DNA of 64,000 nucleotides from Pseudomonas petrae (lineage in GTDB: Bacteria; Pseudomonadota; Gammaproteobacteria; Pseudomonadales; Pseudomonadaceae), in the NCBI RefSeq assembly GCF_021728295.1, contig NZ_JAKJXE010000008.1:310001-374000 (forward strand), written 5' to 3'. Shown here one piece after another: positions 36,688 through 49,647 of the stretch. Below the pieces are notes generated by a model. That model was not told the DNA's origin. It did not search any database and worked only from the letters and a program-made list of their open reading frames with translations. The position numbers and the translations under genes are program-made. Numbering within the stretch: the stretch's first letter is position 1; every line of letters begins with the position of its first letter.

Positions 36688-37755
36688 TCAGAGGCTGGAA
36701 CGCTCAATCACTTGCAGGGCCATGCGCTCCAGCAGGGCGTTCATGTGAATGAACTGGGCGAAGCGCTTGTCCTGAGTCTGGCCGTGGAAGAAGCGGTAGT
36801 AGATTTGCTGGACGATGCCGGCCAGACGGAACAGACCGTAGGTGTAGTAAAAGTCGAAATTGTCGATGGGAATGCCCGAGCGCTCGGCGTAGTACGCCAC
36901 GAACTGCTCTCGGGTGAGCATGCCCGGTGCATGGCTGGGCTGGCGCCGCATCAGTTGCACCGGCGCCGGGTCATCCGCCTGAATCCAGTACGCCAGGCTG
37001 TTGCCCAGGTCCATCAGCGGATCCCCCAACGTGGTCAGCTCCCAGTCCAGCACGCCGATGATCTGCATCGGGTTGTCGGGGTCGAGGATCACGTTGTCGA
37101 AGCGGTAGTCGTTGTGCACCAGGCTTGAAACCGGGTGGTCCGCCGGCTTTTTCTCGTCCAGCCAGCGGGCGACCTTTTCCCAGCTCGGCGCATCGGCGGT
37201 GCGCGCTTTCTCGTAACGCTCGGTCCAGCCGCGAATCTGTCGCTCAACGTAACCCTGGGGCTTGCCCAGATCGCCGAGCCCACAGGCGGTGTAATCCACC
37301 TGATGCAGTTCGACCAGCCGGTCGATGAAGCTCTTGCACAGCGTTTCGGTCTGGGCGGCATCGAGGTTCAGCTCGGCGGGCAACTCGGCGCGCAGGATGA
37401 TGCCCTTGACCCGCTCCATCACGTAAAACTCGGCACCGATCACCGCTTCGTCGGTGCAGTGCAGGTACGCCTTGGGGCAATAAGGGAAGGCGTCACGCAG
37501 CTGATTGAGGATGCGGAATTCGCGGCCCATGTCGTGGGCGCTTTTCGCCTTGTGACCGAACGGCGGGCGGCGCAGGACGAACTCCTGCTCGGGGTATTTC
37601 AGCAAATACGTCAGATTCGACGCGCCACCGGGAAACTGGCTGATCTGCGCGCTGCCGCTCAGGCCGGGGATATGGGCTTTCAGGTAGGGGTCGATCAACG
37701 CAGCGTCGAGTTCTTCGCCGGATCGAACCTGGGTGGACTGGTCGGTGAGCGCCAT
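36688..37755 (-). CDS. Phosphotransferase-family protein (ACAD10/11-type APH fold)
   Basis: 355-aa kinase-like protein of the aminoglycoside phosphotransferase fold. The catalytic loop reads LVHNDYRFDNVILDP (HxDxxxxN) and the metal motif GVLDWELTTLGDPLMDLG. Close relatives accompany acyl-CoA dehydrogenases and phosphorylate 4-hydroxyacyl-CoA in mammals (the ACAD10/11 N-terminal domain). Here the partner is an SDR just downstream. It is not an antibiotic-resistance gene by its sequence type. Confidence 0.88.
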   Translation of the reverse strand: MALTDQSTQVRSGEELDAALIDPYLKAHIPGLSGSAQISQFPGGASNLTYLLKYPEQEFVLRRPPFGHKAKSAHDMGREFRILNQLRDAFPYCPKAYLHCTDEAVIGAEFYVMERVKGIILRAELPAELNLDAAQTETLCKSFIDRLVELHQVDYTACGLGDLGKPQGYVERQIRGWTERYEKARTADAPSWEKVARWLDEKKPADHPVSSLVHNDYRFDNVILDPDNPMQIIGVLDWELTTLGDPLMDLGNSLAYWIQADDPAPVQLMRRQPSHAPGMLTREQFVAYYAERSGIPIDNFDFYYTYGLFRLAGIVQQIYYRFFHGQTQDKRFAQFIHMNALLERMALQVIERSSL

Positions 37756-37908
37756 GCTTATCCCTGCAGATTATTTTGGTGGGCCAGGATCATTGGCTAA
37801 TCTAATGCGCCCCGGCGCCCGCGAACAAGGGCTATTGGCGTGGGTGTTACGGGGCAATCAGCCGCCCTGATTCACGGGTGGGTTAGCTGTTCGGCACATA
37901 GCCCGGAC

Positions 37909-37942
37909 GAAAAAAAACCGAAGCCGGGCAGCTTCGGTTTTT
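37909..37942. terminator. Intrinsic terminator
   Basis: AAAACCGAAGC-CGGGCA-GCTTCGGTTTTT: an 11-bp perfect stem with A and T runs on either side. It lies downstream of the SCP2 gene (minus) and upstream of the kinase-like gene. Confidence 0.88.
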
Positions 37943-37960
37943 GGCAGGACCGCGATCCCT

Positions 37961-37985
37961 GTAGGAGCGCGCTTGCCCGCGATTG
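37961..37985. repeat. Single REP element
   Basis: GTAGGAGCGCGCTTGCCCGC, unpaired, between the terminator and the SCP2 gene. Confidence 0.8.
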
Positions 37986-38053
37986 CGGTCCATCAGCGAC
38001 AAAGCTGCCACAGACACACCTCGCATCCCGGGCAAATGCCTGCACCAGCCTCC

Positions 38054-38368
38054 TCAGGAAGGAAACAGCTCGCTCAGTTTCATCGCCAGCATCATGTCGC
38101 CTTCAGCGCGCAGTTTGCCGCCCATGAACGCCTGCATGCCGTCGGTCTCGCCGCTGACGATGCCTTCCAGAGTTTCGCCGTCCATCACCAGGGTGACTTG
38201 CGCGTCCGGGTTGACGCCTTCCTGCAGTTCGCAGTTGCTGTCCTTGACGATCAGGGAGAAGTTTTTGGTTTCGTCGATGCGGAAACCGAACACCAGGTCC
38301 AGGCCCGCAGCGGCGGATGGGTTGAACTTGGCTTTCATGGCTTGGACGGCGTTTTCTACGGAGCTCAT
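38054..38368 (-). CDS. SCP2 sterol-carrier-domain protein
   Basis: 104 aa, the length of a bare SCP2 lipid-binding domain. Typical segments are AGLDLVFGFRIDETKNFSLI, VTLVMDGETLEGIVSGE and QAFMGGKLRAEGDMMLAMKL (the last near the C-terminal lipid tunnel). Bacterial members bind acyl-CoA or other lipids in the cytoplasm. It sits 57 bp downstream of the histidine phosphatase gene, same direction, and close to acyl-CoA related genes. Confidence 0.9.
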   Translation of the reverse strand: MSSVENAVQAMKAKFNPSAAAGLDLVFGFRIDETKNFSLIVKDSNCELQEGVNPDAQVTLVMDGETLEGIVSGETDGMQAFMGGKLRAEGDMMLAMKLSELFPS

Positions 38369-38425
38369 GGTGTGATCCTTTTATATGAGTGATGACGAGC
38401 ACTTTGCGGGTGCGATTGGCCGGGC

Positions 38426-39136
38426 TCAGCGGTAGGTGATGAGCTCCGGCGCCTTCATCAGTTGCAGGTGCGCGTAACTGTTGAAGGAAGCCAGGGACAC
38501 CTCGCGCTCACGGAACTTCAGGTGGTTGAGCGAGGTGTTGACGATGTGCCAGTTGAGTTCGAAGGCCTGGGTGGCCGGCATTTGCGTGATCAGGTGGAGC
38601 AGGGCGGTGATGGTGCCGCCGGAGGTGAACACGGCGATGCGATCACTTGGCCCGGCGCTGTCAAGGATGCCGCTGAGGCCGGCTTCAACCTGCTCGACGA
38701 AGGCCTGCCAGCTCTGCAGCGCGGCGGCGTCGTGATCGCCCACCAGCCAGCGGCGAATGATGGCGGCAAACAGGCGCTGGAACTCGGCGCGGTTGTTGGC
38801 GGCGTCACGCATGATCTCGAAGGCCTGAGGTTCTTCATCCAGCATCGCGGGGAGCAGCGCGCGGATCACGCCTTCGGCGTTGAATTCATTGAAGGCGATG
38901 TCGGTTTCAAGCTCGGGTGTGGCGAGGCCGGCGGCGTTGAGCTGGGCGATCACTGTTTCGGCCGTGTGGCGCTGGCGAAACAGCGCGCCGCTGATGCAGC
39001 GGTCGAAGCTCAGGCCCAGCTGCGCAAGGTGCGCGCCGAGGATTTCCGACTGGCGAAAACCGGTGGGCGACAGGACGTCGTAATCGTCCGCACCAAACGA
39101 GGCCTGGCCATGTCGTATGAGATAGATGCTGCCCAC
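38426..39136 (-). CDS. Histidine phosphatase superfamily protein
   Basis: 236-aa phosphoglycerate-mutase-like phosphatase. The catalytic RHG motif is at the N-terminus (GSIYLIRHGQASFGADDYD); the second active-site region FTSGGTITALL lies near residue 170, with Gly-Gly where many members have the second His, so activity is not certain. It heads a two-gene unit with the SCP2 gene and diverges from sohB. Substrate unknown. Confidence 0.83.
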   Translation of the reverse strand: MGSIYLIRHGQASFGADDYDVLSPTGFRQSEILGAHLAQLGLSFDRCISGALFRQRHTAETVIAQLNAAGLATPELETDIAFNEFNAEGVIRALLPAMLDEEPQAFEIMRDAANNRAEFQRLFAAIIRRWLVGDHDAAALQSWQAFVEQVEAGLSGILDSAGPSDRIAVFTSGGTITALLHLITQMPATQAFELNWHIVNTSLNHLKFREREVSLASFNSYAHLQLMKAPELITYR

Positions 39137-39342
39137 GACCGCGTCACCCTGGCACGTTGAAAGTGCTGGGAGGTTATGAGGACGGCCCGCGGTCTGTCAA
39201 TGAAAAAACATACGCTCGTTTGAATTGGCCGATCTGTCCCGTATTCCCCGTCTCGTCACTGGCCCGGCCACCGGCGCGCCGGTATGCTTGGCCCCATTCG
39301 CGATCCTCTGCCGAGGGTCTGCTGTACAGGTAAGGAGTTTCT

Positions 39343-40365
39343 GTGGAGTTCATTTTCGATTACGCCAGCTTCCTGGCAAAGACCGTCACCATCGTGATTG
39401 CGATCATTGTGGTGCTGGTGGTCATCGGCTCGATGCGCGGTCGCGGGCGTCGTGGTGCAGGCGGTCAGTTGCACGTCACCAAGCTCAATGACTTCTACAA
39501 AGGGCTGCGTGATCGCCTTGAAGGTTCGCTGCTGGACAAGACCCGGCTCAAGGCACTGCGCAAGTCCCAGGCCAGGGAGCTGAAGAAGGACAAGAAGTCC
39601 ACCGAGGTCAAGTCGCGGGTCTACGTGCTGGACTTCGACGGCGACATCAAGGCCTCGGCCACCGAGAACATGCGCAACGAAATCACCGCGCTGCTGACCC
39701 TCGCCACGCCAAAGGATGAGGTGGTGCTGCGCCTCGAAAGCGGCGGCGGGATGGTACACAGTTACGGTCTGGCGTCGTCGCAACTGGCGCGTATTCGTCA
39801 GGCGGGCATTCCGCTGACCATCTGCATCGACAAGGTTGCGGCCAGCGGCGGCTACATGATGGCGTGCATCGGCACCCGGATCATCAGTGCGCCGTTCGCG
39901 ATCCTGGGATCGATCGGCGTGGTTGCCCAATTGCCCAACGTCAATCGCCTGCTGAAGAAGCATGACATCGATTTTGAAGTACTGACTGCCGGCGAGTACA
40001 AGCGCACGTTGACGGTGTTTGGCGAAAACACCGAGAAAGGCCGCGAGAAATTCCAGGAGGATCTGGACATTACCCACGAGCTGTTCAAGAACTTTGTCGC
40101 CAGCTACCGCCCGCAGTTGGAGATCGACGAAGTCGCCACTGGCGAGATATGGCTCGGCATTGCAGCCAAGGACAAGCAACTGGTGGATGAGCTGAAGACC
40201 AGCGATGAATACCTGTCGGAGAAGGCTAAAACCGCCGAGGTGTTTCATCTGCACTACGCCGAACGCAAAAGCCTGCAGCAGCGTGTCGGCATTGCGGCGA
40301 GCACGTCGGTCGACCAACTGGTGACGGGGTGGTGGGGCAAGCTGACTCAGCAGCGGTTCTGGTAG
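39343..40365 (+). CDS. sohB: Inner-membrane serine protease SohB (family S49)
   Basis: 340-aa S49 peptidase anchored by an N-terminal membrane span (FLAKTVTIVIAIIVVLVVIG). The protease core shows VVLRLESGGGMVHSYGLAS and DKVAASGGYMMACIGTRIIS, the latter with the catalytic Ser, then LGSIGVVAQLPN. Length and layout match E. coli SohB, a periplasmic-facing signal-peptide-peptidase relative. It starts at GTG 39343 with AAGGAG upstream. Confidence 0.9.
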   Translation: MEFIFDYASFLAKTVTIVIAIIVVLVVIGSMRGRGRRGAGGQLHVTKLNDFYKGLRDRLEGSLLDKTRLKALRKSQARELKKDKKSTEVKSRVYVLDFDGDIKASATENMRNEITALLTLATPKDEVVLRLESGGGMVHSYGLASSQLARIRQAGIPLTICIDKVAASGGYMMACIGTRIISAPFAILGSIGVVAQLPNVNRLLKKHDIDFEVLTAGEYKRTLTVFGENTEKGREKFQEDLDITHELFKNFVASYRPQLEIDEVATGEIWLGIAAKDKQLVDELKTSDEYLSEKAKTAEVFHLHYAERKSLQQRVGIAASTSVDQLVTGWWGKLTQQRFW

Positions 40366-40383
40366 AGCCGATCTGCATGAGTC

Positions 40384-40518
40384 TGTAGGAGCGTGGCTTG
40401 TCCCGCGATCGGTTGCGCAGCAGCCGCAATGGCCGCAGGGTTTGCAAACCTGACACACCGCGTTGAATTAATTTACTGCCGCTTCGCGGCAGATCGCGGG
40501 ACAAGCCACGCTCCTACA
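40384..40518. repeat. Inverted REP pair (GTAGGAGCGTGGCTTGTCCC family)
   Basis: GTAGGAGCGTGGCTTGTCCC at about 40385 and its inverted partner GGGACAAGCCACGCTCCTAC near 40498. A smaller palindromic middle follows the same pattern. This is a third REP family in the window. Confidence 0.85.
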
Positions 40519-40539
40519 TGAAGCGTTCACCCTTCCAAC

Positions 40540-40576
40540 AAAAAGCCCCGGCTTCTCACGAAACCGGGGCTTTTTG
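40540..40576. terminator. Bidirectional terminator between sohB and the DUF934 gene
   Basis: AAAAGCCCCGG, a 12-nt loop region, CCGGGGCTTTTT. The stem is perfect and flanked by A and T runs on both strands, between convergent genes. Confidence 0.88.
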
Positions 40577-40598
40577 TTGCCTGTTGATCAGTGCCGGA

Positions 40599-41093
40599 TC
40601 AACGGCGCCGGAACAGCGGCAGCGGCTCGTCGGTGGCCGCTTGATACGTCACGGAAAAGCCCTTCAGACCTTCCAGCGCCTCGTACGGGTCCTTGTCGGC
40701 GCGAATCGCGAAGGCGTCAAACCCGCAGCGATGCAGGTAGAACAGCTGATCGCGCAACACATCGCCGATGGCCCGCAGCTCGGCCTTGTAACCGTAGCGG
40801 TCACGCAACAGGCGTGCGTTGGAGTAGCTGCGGCCGTCGGTGAACGCCGGGAAGTTCAGGGCGATGACCTGGAACTGATCCGCGTCGTCACCGATTTCCT
40901 CGGCTTGCTCGTCGCTGTCCAGCCAGACACCCAGACCGCCGTCGCGGGCCTTCAACGCATGGGCATGCTCGCGCCACAGGTTCAGCGGCACGATCAGGTC
41001 GTCGCAGTTGGACAGGCTGTCGAACGTCGTGTCCTTGGGCAGCAAGTGCCAGGTCTCGTCGATGACCTCGTTGTTCTTAATGATTCGCTGCAT
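40599..41093 (-). CDS. DUF934 protein linked to sulfite reductase
   Basis: 164-aa protein starting MQRIIKNNEVIDETWHLLPK. Conserved-looking parts are FPAFTDGRSYSNARLLRDRYG and LRAIGDVLRDQLFYLHRCGF, typical of DUF934 proteins encoded next to cysI or cysH. ATG 41093 lies inside the cysI end (17-nt overlap), so the two are translated together. The family is thought to help sulfite reductase function but its biochemistry is not established. Confidence 0.88.
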   Translation of the reverse strand: MQRIIKNNEVIDETWHLLPKDTTFDSLSNCDDLIVPLNLWREHAHALKARDGGLGVWLDSDEQAEEIGDDADQFQVIALNFPAFTDGRSYSNARLLRDRYGYKAELRAIGDVLRDQLFYLHRCGFDAFAIRADKDPYEALEGLKGFSVTYQAATDEPLPLFRRR

Positions 41094-42735
41094 AGACGCG
41101 CTCCTTGAAAGGGTCGATGCCAATACGCTGGTAGGTGTCGATGAAGCGCTCGTCTTCGTTGCGTTTCTCAACGTAGACGTTGATCAGCTTCTCGATCACA
41201 TCCGGCATGACGTCCTGTGCGAATGACGGGCCGAGGATCTTGCCAAGGCTGGCATCGCGGCTGGCGCTGCCGCCCAGAGAGACCTGGTAGAACTCTTCGC
41301 CTTTCTTGTCGACACCGAGAATGCCGATGTGGCCTACGTGGTGGTGACCACAGGCGTTCATGCAGCCGGAGATGTTCAGGTCCAGCTCGCCGATGTCGAA
41401 CAGGTAATCGAGATCGTCGAAACGACGCTGGATGGATTCGGCAATCGGGATCGATTTGGCGTTGGCCAGCGAGCAGAAGTCGCCGCCCGGGCAGCAGATG
41501 ATGTCCGTCAGCAGACCAATGTTCGGCGTCGCGAAGCCTTGCTCGCGCAGTTCGCCCCACATCGTGAACAGTTGGCTCTGCTCGACGTCAGCCAGAATCA
41601 CGTTCTGCTCGTGGGACGTGCGCAGTTGACCGAAGCTGTAGCGGTCGGCGAGGTCGGCGATGCCGTCCAGTTGCTTGTCGGTGAGATCGCCCGGCGCAAC
41701 GCCGGTAGGTTTCAGGGACAGCGTCACCGCTGCGTAGCCCGGCTTTTTGTGGGCCAGGACGTTGCGCGAGCGCCAGCGGGCGAAACCGGGGTGTTGTTGA
41801 TCCAGCTGAGCCAGTTCGGCGTTGTAATCGGTCAGCGCCTTGTAGTCCGGGTCGATGAAGTGCTTGGCGACGCGATGCACTTCGGCCTCGGTCAGCGTGG
41901 TCTGGCCGCCGCGCAGGTGGGCCATTTCGGCCTCGACTTTCTCGGCGAACACTTCAGGCGTCAGCGCCTTGACCAGAATCTTGATGCGCGCCTTGTACTT
42001 GTTGTCACGACGGCCGTAGCGGTTGTACACACGCAGGATGGCGTCGAGGTAGCTCAACAGGTCCTGCCACGGCAGAAACTCGTTGATGAACGCACCGACC
42101 ACCGGCGTGCGGCCAAGGCCACCGCCGACCAGTACGCGGAAGCCCAGTTCGCCGGCAGCATTCTTGACCGGCTCCAGGCCGATGTCGTGCACCTCGATGG
42201 CGGCGCGGTCGGACGTCGAGCCGTTGATCGCGATCTTGAACTTGCGCGGCAGGTAGGCGAATTCCGGGTGGAACGTCGTCCACTGACGGACGATTTCACA
42301 CCATGGGCGCGGGTCCACCAGCTCATCGGCAGCGACGCCGGCGAACTGGTCCGTGGTGACGTTGCGCAGGCAGTTGCCGCTGGTCTGGATCGCGTGCATC
42401 TGCACGGTGGCCAGTTCGGCGAGAATGTCGGGGATGTCTTCGAGTGCCGGCCAGTTGAACTGCACGTTCTGGCGGGTACTGATGTGCGCGTAGCCCTTGT
42501 CGTAATCGCGGGCGATCTTCGCCAGCATGCGGGCCTGGCGCGAGGTCAGCTGGCCGTAGGGCACAGCGACGCGCAGCATCGGGGCGAAGCGTTGGATGTA
42601 GAGGCCGTTTTGCAGGCGAAGCGGGCGGAACTCTTCTTCGCTGAGCTCGCCGGCCAGATAGCGGCGGGTCTGGTCGCGGAACTGCTTGACGCGGTCCTCG
42701 ACGATCCGCTGATCGTACTCGTCGTATACGTACAT
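41077..42735 (-). CDS. cysI: Nitrite/sulfite reductase hemoprotein (CysI)
   Basis: 552-aa siroheme- and [4Fe-4S]-containing reductase of assimilatory sulfur metabolism. The cluster and siroheme ligands appear as CCPGGDFCSLANAK and, about 38 residues later, NISGCMNACGHHHVG. The N-terminal ferredoxin-like repeat includes RQNVQFNWPALEDIPDIL. It is the first gene of the pair with DUF934. Shine-Dalgarno GGACC precedes ATG 42735. Confidence 0.9.
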   Translation of the reverse strand: MYVYDEYDQRIVEDRVKQFRDQTRRYLAGELSEEEFRPLRLQNGLYIQRFAPMLRVAVPYGQLTSRQARMLAKIARDYDKGYAHISTRQNVQFNWPALEDIPDILAELATVQMHAIQTSGNCLRNVTTDQFAGVAADELVDPRPWCEIVRQWTTFHPEFAYLPRKFKIAINGSTSDRAAIEVHDIGLEPVKNAAGELGFRVLVGGGLGRTPVVGAFINEFLPWQDLLSYLDAILRVYNRYGRRDNKYKARIKILVKALTPEVFAEKVEAEMAHLRGGQTTLTEAEVHRVAKHFIDPDYKALTDYNAELAQLDQQHPGFARWRSRNVLAHKKPGYAAVTLSLKPTGVAPGDLTDKQLDGIADLADRYSFGQLRTSHEQNVILADVEQSQLFTMWGELREQGFATPNIGLLTDIICCPGGDFCSLANAKSIPIAESIQRRFDDLDYLFDIGELDLNISGCMNACGHHHVGHIGILGVDKKGEEFYQVSLGGSASRDASLGKILGPSFAQDVMPDVIEKLINVYVEKRNEDERFIDTYQRIGIDPFKERVYAANH

Positions 42736-43060
42736 GGTGGTCCTGTTCTCAGGCGGTTCACTGCTGCTGGGCCAGCCGGAAAGGCGATGCGTTGTCGTCT
42801 GCTTTCAGGCTACCGAACAAATCTGCGCGCACGGCCGCGCACCCCTTGCGGAGCCGGGGGAGGTTACCAGTTTGCGGTTATGCGCAAAAGTGACGTTTGA
42901 GTATATGCACAGAACCAAAAGTGCTAAGCAGTACGTCGGCCCGACATAACCTCACTTGTGATAAGGGCATGGCTCGACTTTACTGAGGCGATGGTTGACG
43001 ACGCCCGTCGTTGGCCCGCGAGTTTTGCGATCACCCATAAAACAGACAAAAGGCGATGCA
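42736..43060. other. Intergenic region between cysI and the small membrane gene
   Basis: 325 bp. On the minus strand TATACT near 42903 could serve as a -10 box for cysI, with no convincing -35. No gene, repeat or hairpin was recognised. Confidence 0.4.
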
Positions 43061-43174
43061 ATGCGAAATCACCCGAAAGTTGCCAAATCCGAGAGCCATG
43101 TGGATGCATGGGCCATTCTGTTCATTATTGTGCTGGTGGTGGGGGCGGTGGCGTTCTGGGTGACTCATCAGTAG
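43061..43174 (+). CDS. Small single-span membrane protein (37 aa)
   Basis: ATG 43061 to TAG 43174, preceded by AAAAGGCG about 6 nt upstream. The product has a polar 16-residue head (MRNHPKVAKSESHVDAWA), one clear membrane helix (ILFIIVLVVGAVAFWV) and a THQ end. The gene lies alone between cysI and metH, which are both on the opposite strand. Its good ribosome site and sharp amphipathic layout argue it is real. Function unknown. Confidence 0.65.
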   Translation: MRNHPKVAKSESHVDAWAILFIIVLVVGAVAFWVTHQ

Positions 43175-43261
43175 CGGGGTCCTGCGTCTCCTTAAAGGCT
43201 CTGACTCCTGCACAGGCTTGGCGGATACCACCCATCCGCAGTAGCCGACGTGCTGGCGAAT

Positions 43262-43460
43262 GCGTTCATGCAGACGCTGCAACGGCGTCTGCGAAAATCG
43301 GGCTCGCCAGCAAGCCGGCTCCTACGGGCTCGGCGGGTGCCGCAGATCGGTGTAGGAGCGCGATTGCCCGCGAAAGGGTCGGTACATCCGACACATTTTT
43401 ATCGCCTGTAACGACGTCTTCGCGGGCAAAGTGGAGCGCCACCCCGGTCCCTTCTACAGG
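43262..43460. repeat. Degenerate REP elements upstream of the metH end
   Basis: Includes CGCCAGCAAGCCGGCTCCTA near 43305, GTAGGAGCGCGATTGCCCGC near 43353 and a damaged inverted partner TTCGCGGGCAAAGTGGAGCG near 43420. No coding content seen. Confidence 0.75.
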
Positions 43461-43507
43461 TGTCGCGTTGGCCGAATGATCAGGTCGGCCAATAATGAAT
43501 TCGCCGT

Positions 43508-47218
<3,711 letters not shown>

Positions 47219-47395
47219 GAAGGTTACCCGGATGAAGAAGTACGAAATGGTGTTGCTGAAAAGTGCGAAATCATAGCAAACCTGCGTGGATTTAAATCAT
47301 TCCAGGATTTGCATGAATTCTGTTCATGTTGAGGACAATTGTCTCTGACCCGGGCGCATCCTGATTGCACAGCTCGGGCGAGCACCGTCATCGAG

Positions 47396-47490
47396 CTGTA
47401 GGAGCCGGCTTGCTGCCGAACCCGTGTCGTCCTGTGGCGTTGATGTCACTGATACACCGCTTTCGCCAGCAAGCCGGCCCCTACAGACTT
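47396..47490. repeat. Inverted REP pair (GTAGGAGCCGGCTTGCTGCC type)
   Basis: TGTAGGAGCCGGCTTGCTGC near 47398 and the inverted CAGCAAGCCGGCCCCTACAG near 47468. It lies in the 480-bp gap between metH and the acyltransferase. The rest of the gap has no recognised feature. Confidence 0.8.
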
Positions 47491-47699
47491 TGCGAAACGC
47501 TGCTTTCGGTGCCAGCCCCACGCACGCTGTCCGAAACGCTGAAACCCTTGTAAAACATGGCGCGCAGCCATTACGCAGCCCGTCAGTGGCGTCGAACCTT
47601 TTTGCAATTTTTGAAGTCGGACTTGTGAGTCGCTCTTCGACACCCTGCCTGTTTTGGCGTGGCACCGAAGGTCAATCCAGACGAAGCAAGAGGTTGCAG

Positions 47700-48719
47700 A
47701 TGTTGATTTCGGTTCAGGCCCTGCGGGCACTCGCCGCGTGGGCTGTGGTGTGTCACCACTTCATGCAGATTTTTTTCGACTTCCATCCGAGTGGGCCGGT
47801 CGGCCGCTTTTTCACTGAAAAAGGCGCCGTCGGTGTCGACATTTTTTTCGTCATCAGCGGTCTGGTCATCTACCTGTCGACGGTGGACAGAGACATTCCC
47901 GCCGGCCGTTTCATGCTCAACCGGGTCATTCGTATCGTCCCGGCGTATTGGCTTTACACGCTGGTGATGGGCCTGCTGGTGGTCGTCGCTCAGCCGCTGC
48001 TGCCCCACCAAGTCGTCGACTGGCAGAGCTTTGCGCTGTCGCTCCTGTTCATCCCTTCGGAAAACCCCGGCGGCTACGGCCTCTATCCCACCCTCAACGT
48101 GGGCTGGACGCTGAATTACGAGATGCTCTTCTACGTCCTGTTCTCGCTGGTCTTCCTGTTTCAACAGCGTCTGCGCCCGGTGATCCTGGCGGCGGCGCTT
48201 TTCGCCATTACCGATGTGCTCGGCCGTTCCGGGCTGGTCAGCCGGTTCTACGCCAATGACATCGTTTATGAATTCCTGCTCGGTATTTTCGTGGGTGTGG
48301 TGTATCGCCGGGGCTGGATCAGCGAGCGGCTGTGGCTGCCATTAATCGCGATCGGCGCTGCGCTGTTCACCATCGATCACCTGCAACCGGCGCCTCGCAT
48401 CATTAACTGGGGCCTGCCGAGTGCGGTGATCGTGGTCGCGTGCATCTCCCTTGAACCTTATCTGCGCGGCTACCGCCTCCTGAAAGTCATGGGCGATTGC
48501 TCGTACTCAGTGTATTTGCTCCACGTGCTGGTGCTGTATGCGGGCTGGCTGGTGAGCGAGCGTTACGGCCTGAACCCGTATATGGTGTTTGCCGTCTGTG
48601 TGCCGGTCATCGCGCTGGGTGCGTGGCTCAGTTATGAATGGATCGAGAAGGGTCTGCACCGGCGCATGAAAGGCTGGCTGGATCAGCGACGGGCGAGCAA
48701 GGAGACGGCGCTGTCCTGA
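47700..48719 (+). CDS. Acyltransferase-3 family membrane protein
   Basis: 339-aa integral membrane acyltransferase with about ten hydrophobic spans. The signature start is LISVQALRALAAWAVVCHHF with the catalytic His, followed by FTEKGAVGVDIFFVISGLVI and the conserved Arg-rich FMLNRVIRIVPAYWL. Such proteins O-acetylate surface polysaccharides or lipids. ATG 47700 (AAGAGG upstream) is preferred to a long upstream frame that runs through a REP region. It stands as a single gene; the acceptor is unknown. Confidence 0.88.
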   Translation: MLISVQALRALAAWAVVCHHFMQIFFDFHPSGPVGRFFTEKGAVGVDIFFVISGLVIYLSTVDRDIPAGRFMLNRVIRIVPAYWLYTLVMGLLVVVAQPLLPHQVVDWQSFALSLLFIPSENPGGYGLYPTLNVGWTLNYEMLFYVLFSLVFLFQQRLRPVILAAALFAITDVLGRSGLVSRFYANDIVYEFLLGIFVGVVYRRGWISERLWLPLIAIGAALFTIDHLQPAPRIINWGLPSAVIVVACISLEPYLRGYRLLKVMGDCSYSVYLLHVLVLYAGWLVSERYGLNPYMVFAVCVPVIALGAWLSYEWIEKGLHRRMKGWLDQRRASKETALS

Positions 48720-48824
48720 CAGGCGCCGGGTAGCGGTCGGGTCACTTACCCGACTAAAACACTAGGGCTTTGTCAGGCGCAGTTGATTGGCGTAAACTGC
48801 GCCCCACGTCTGCGAGGAGTTTTT

Positions 48825-49418
48825 ATGACCGCTATTACGATTACTGATGCCGCCCACGATTACCTGGCCGATCTGCTTGAAAAGCAGAACACACCCGGCA
48901 TCGGCATCCGCGTGTTTATTACCCAGCCTGGCACCCAATACGCTGAAACCTGCATTGCCTACTGCAAGCCCGGCGAAGAAAAATCGGAAGACACGGCCAT
49001 CGGCCTGAAAAGCTTCACCGCCTGGATCGACGCATTCAGCGAAGCGTTTCTGGACGACGCCGTTGTCGATTACGCCACCGACCGCATGGGCGGCCAGCTG
49101 ACCATCAAGGCGCCAAACGCCAAAGTGCCGATGGTCAACGCCGACAGCCCGATCAACGAACGCATCAATTACTACCTGCAGACCGAGATCAACCCGGGTC
49201 TTGCCAGTCACGGCGGCCAGGTGACCTTGATCGAGGTCGTGGAAGAAGATGAGGCGAACGTCGCCATTCTGCAGTTTGGCGGTGGTTGCCAGGGTTGCGG
49301 TCAGGCGGATGTGACGCTCAAGGAAGGCATCGAGCGCACGCTGCTGGAGCGCATTCCCGAGTTGACCGGTGTGCGCGACGTGACCGACCACACCCAGAAA
49401 GAAAACGCGTATTACTGA
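48825..49418 (+). CDS. nfuA: Fe-S biogenesis protein NfuA
   Basis: 197-aa carrier that transfers [4Fe-4S] clusters to target enzymes. It has a degenerate A-type N-terminal domain (IGIRVFITQPGTQYAETCIA) and a C-terminal Nfu domain with the CxxC motif (QFGGGCQGCGQADVTLKEGI). GAGGAG lies 7 nt before ATG 48825. A terminator follows directly, so it is a single-gene unit. Confidence 0.95.
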   Translation: MTAITITDAAHDYLADLLEKQNTPGIGIRVFITQPGTQYAETCIAYCKPGEEKSEDTAIGLKSFTAWIDAFSEAFLDDAVVDYATDRMGGQLTIKAPNAKVPMVNADSPINERINYYLQTEINPGLASHGGQVTLIEVVEEDEANVAILQFGGGCQGCGQADVTLKEGIERTLLERIPELTGVRDVTDHTQKENAYY

Positions 49419-49441
49419 GAAGTGATTGTGTTGAAAGCAAG

Positions 49442-49466
49442 GCCCCGACTGGTTCGGGGCTTTTTT
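49442..49466 (+). terminator. Terminator of nfuA
   Basis: GCCCCGA-CTGG-TTCGGGGC followed by TTTTTT, beginning 24 nt past the nfuA stop. Confidence 0.88.
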
Positions 49467-49492
49467 GTGGGTTGTGGGTAGCGACGGTCATT

Positions 49493-49592
49493 GTAGGAGC
49501 GCGCTTGCCCGCGAAAGCGATTTTTCAGATATTCCTGTAGTGATTGACCCGACGCATTCGTCCGGATGCGGCCCAGACCAAGCGCGCTCCTA
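49493..49592. repeat. REP element with degenerate partner
   Basis: GTAGGAGCGCGCTTGCCCGC near 49494; a partial inverted copy AAGCGCGCTCCTACG near 49577. Confidence 0.75.
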
Positions 49593-49647
49593 CGGCCTTC
49601 GGCCAGAATCAAAGGCAGATCGGGTCAGTTTCGGGCACGTCGTTCAG

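Noticed and set aside
36688..37755. Aminoglycoside resistance gene
   Set aside because: The APH fold is of the acyl-CoA-associated (ACAD10/11) type and the neighbours are metabolic.
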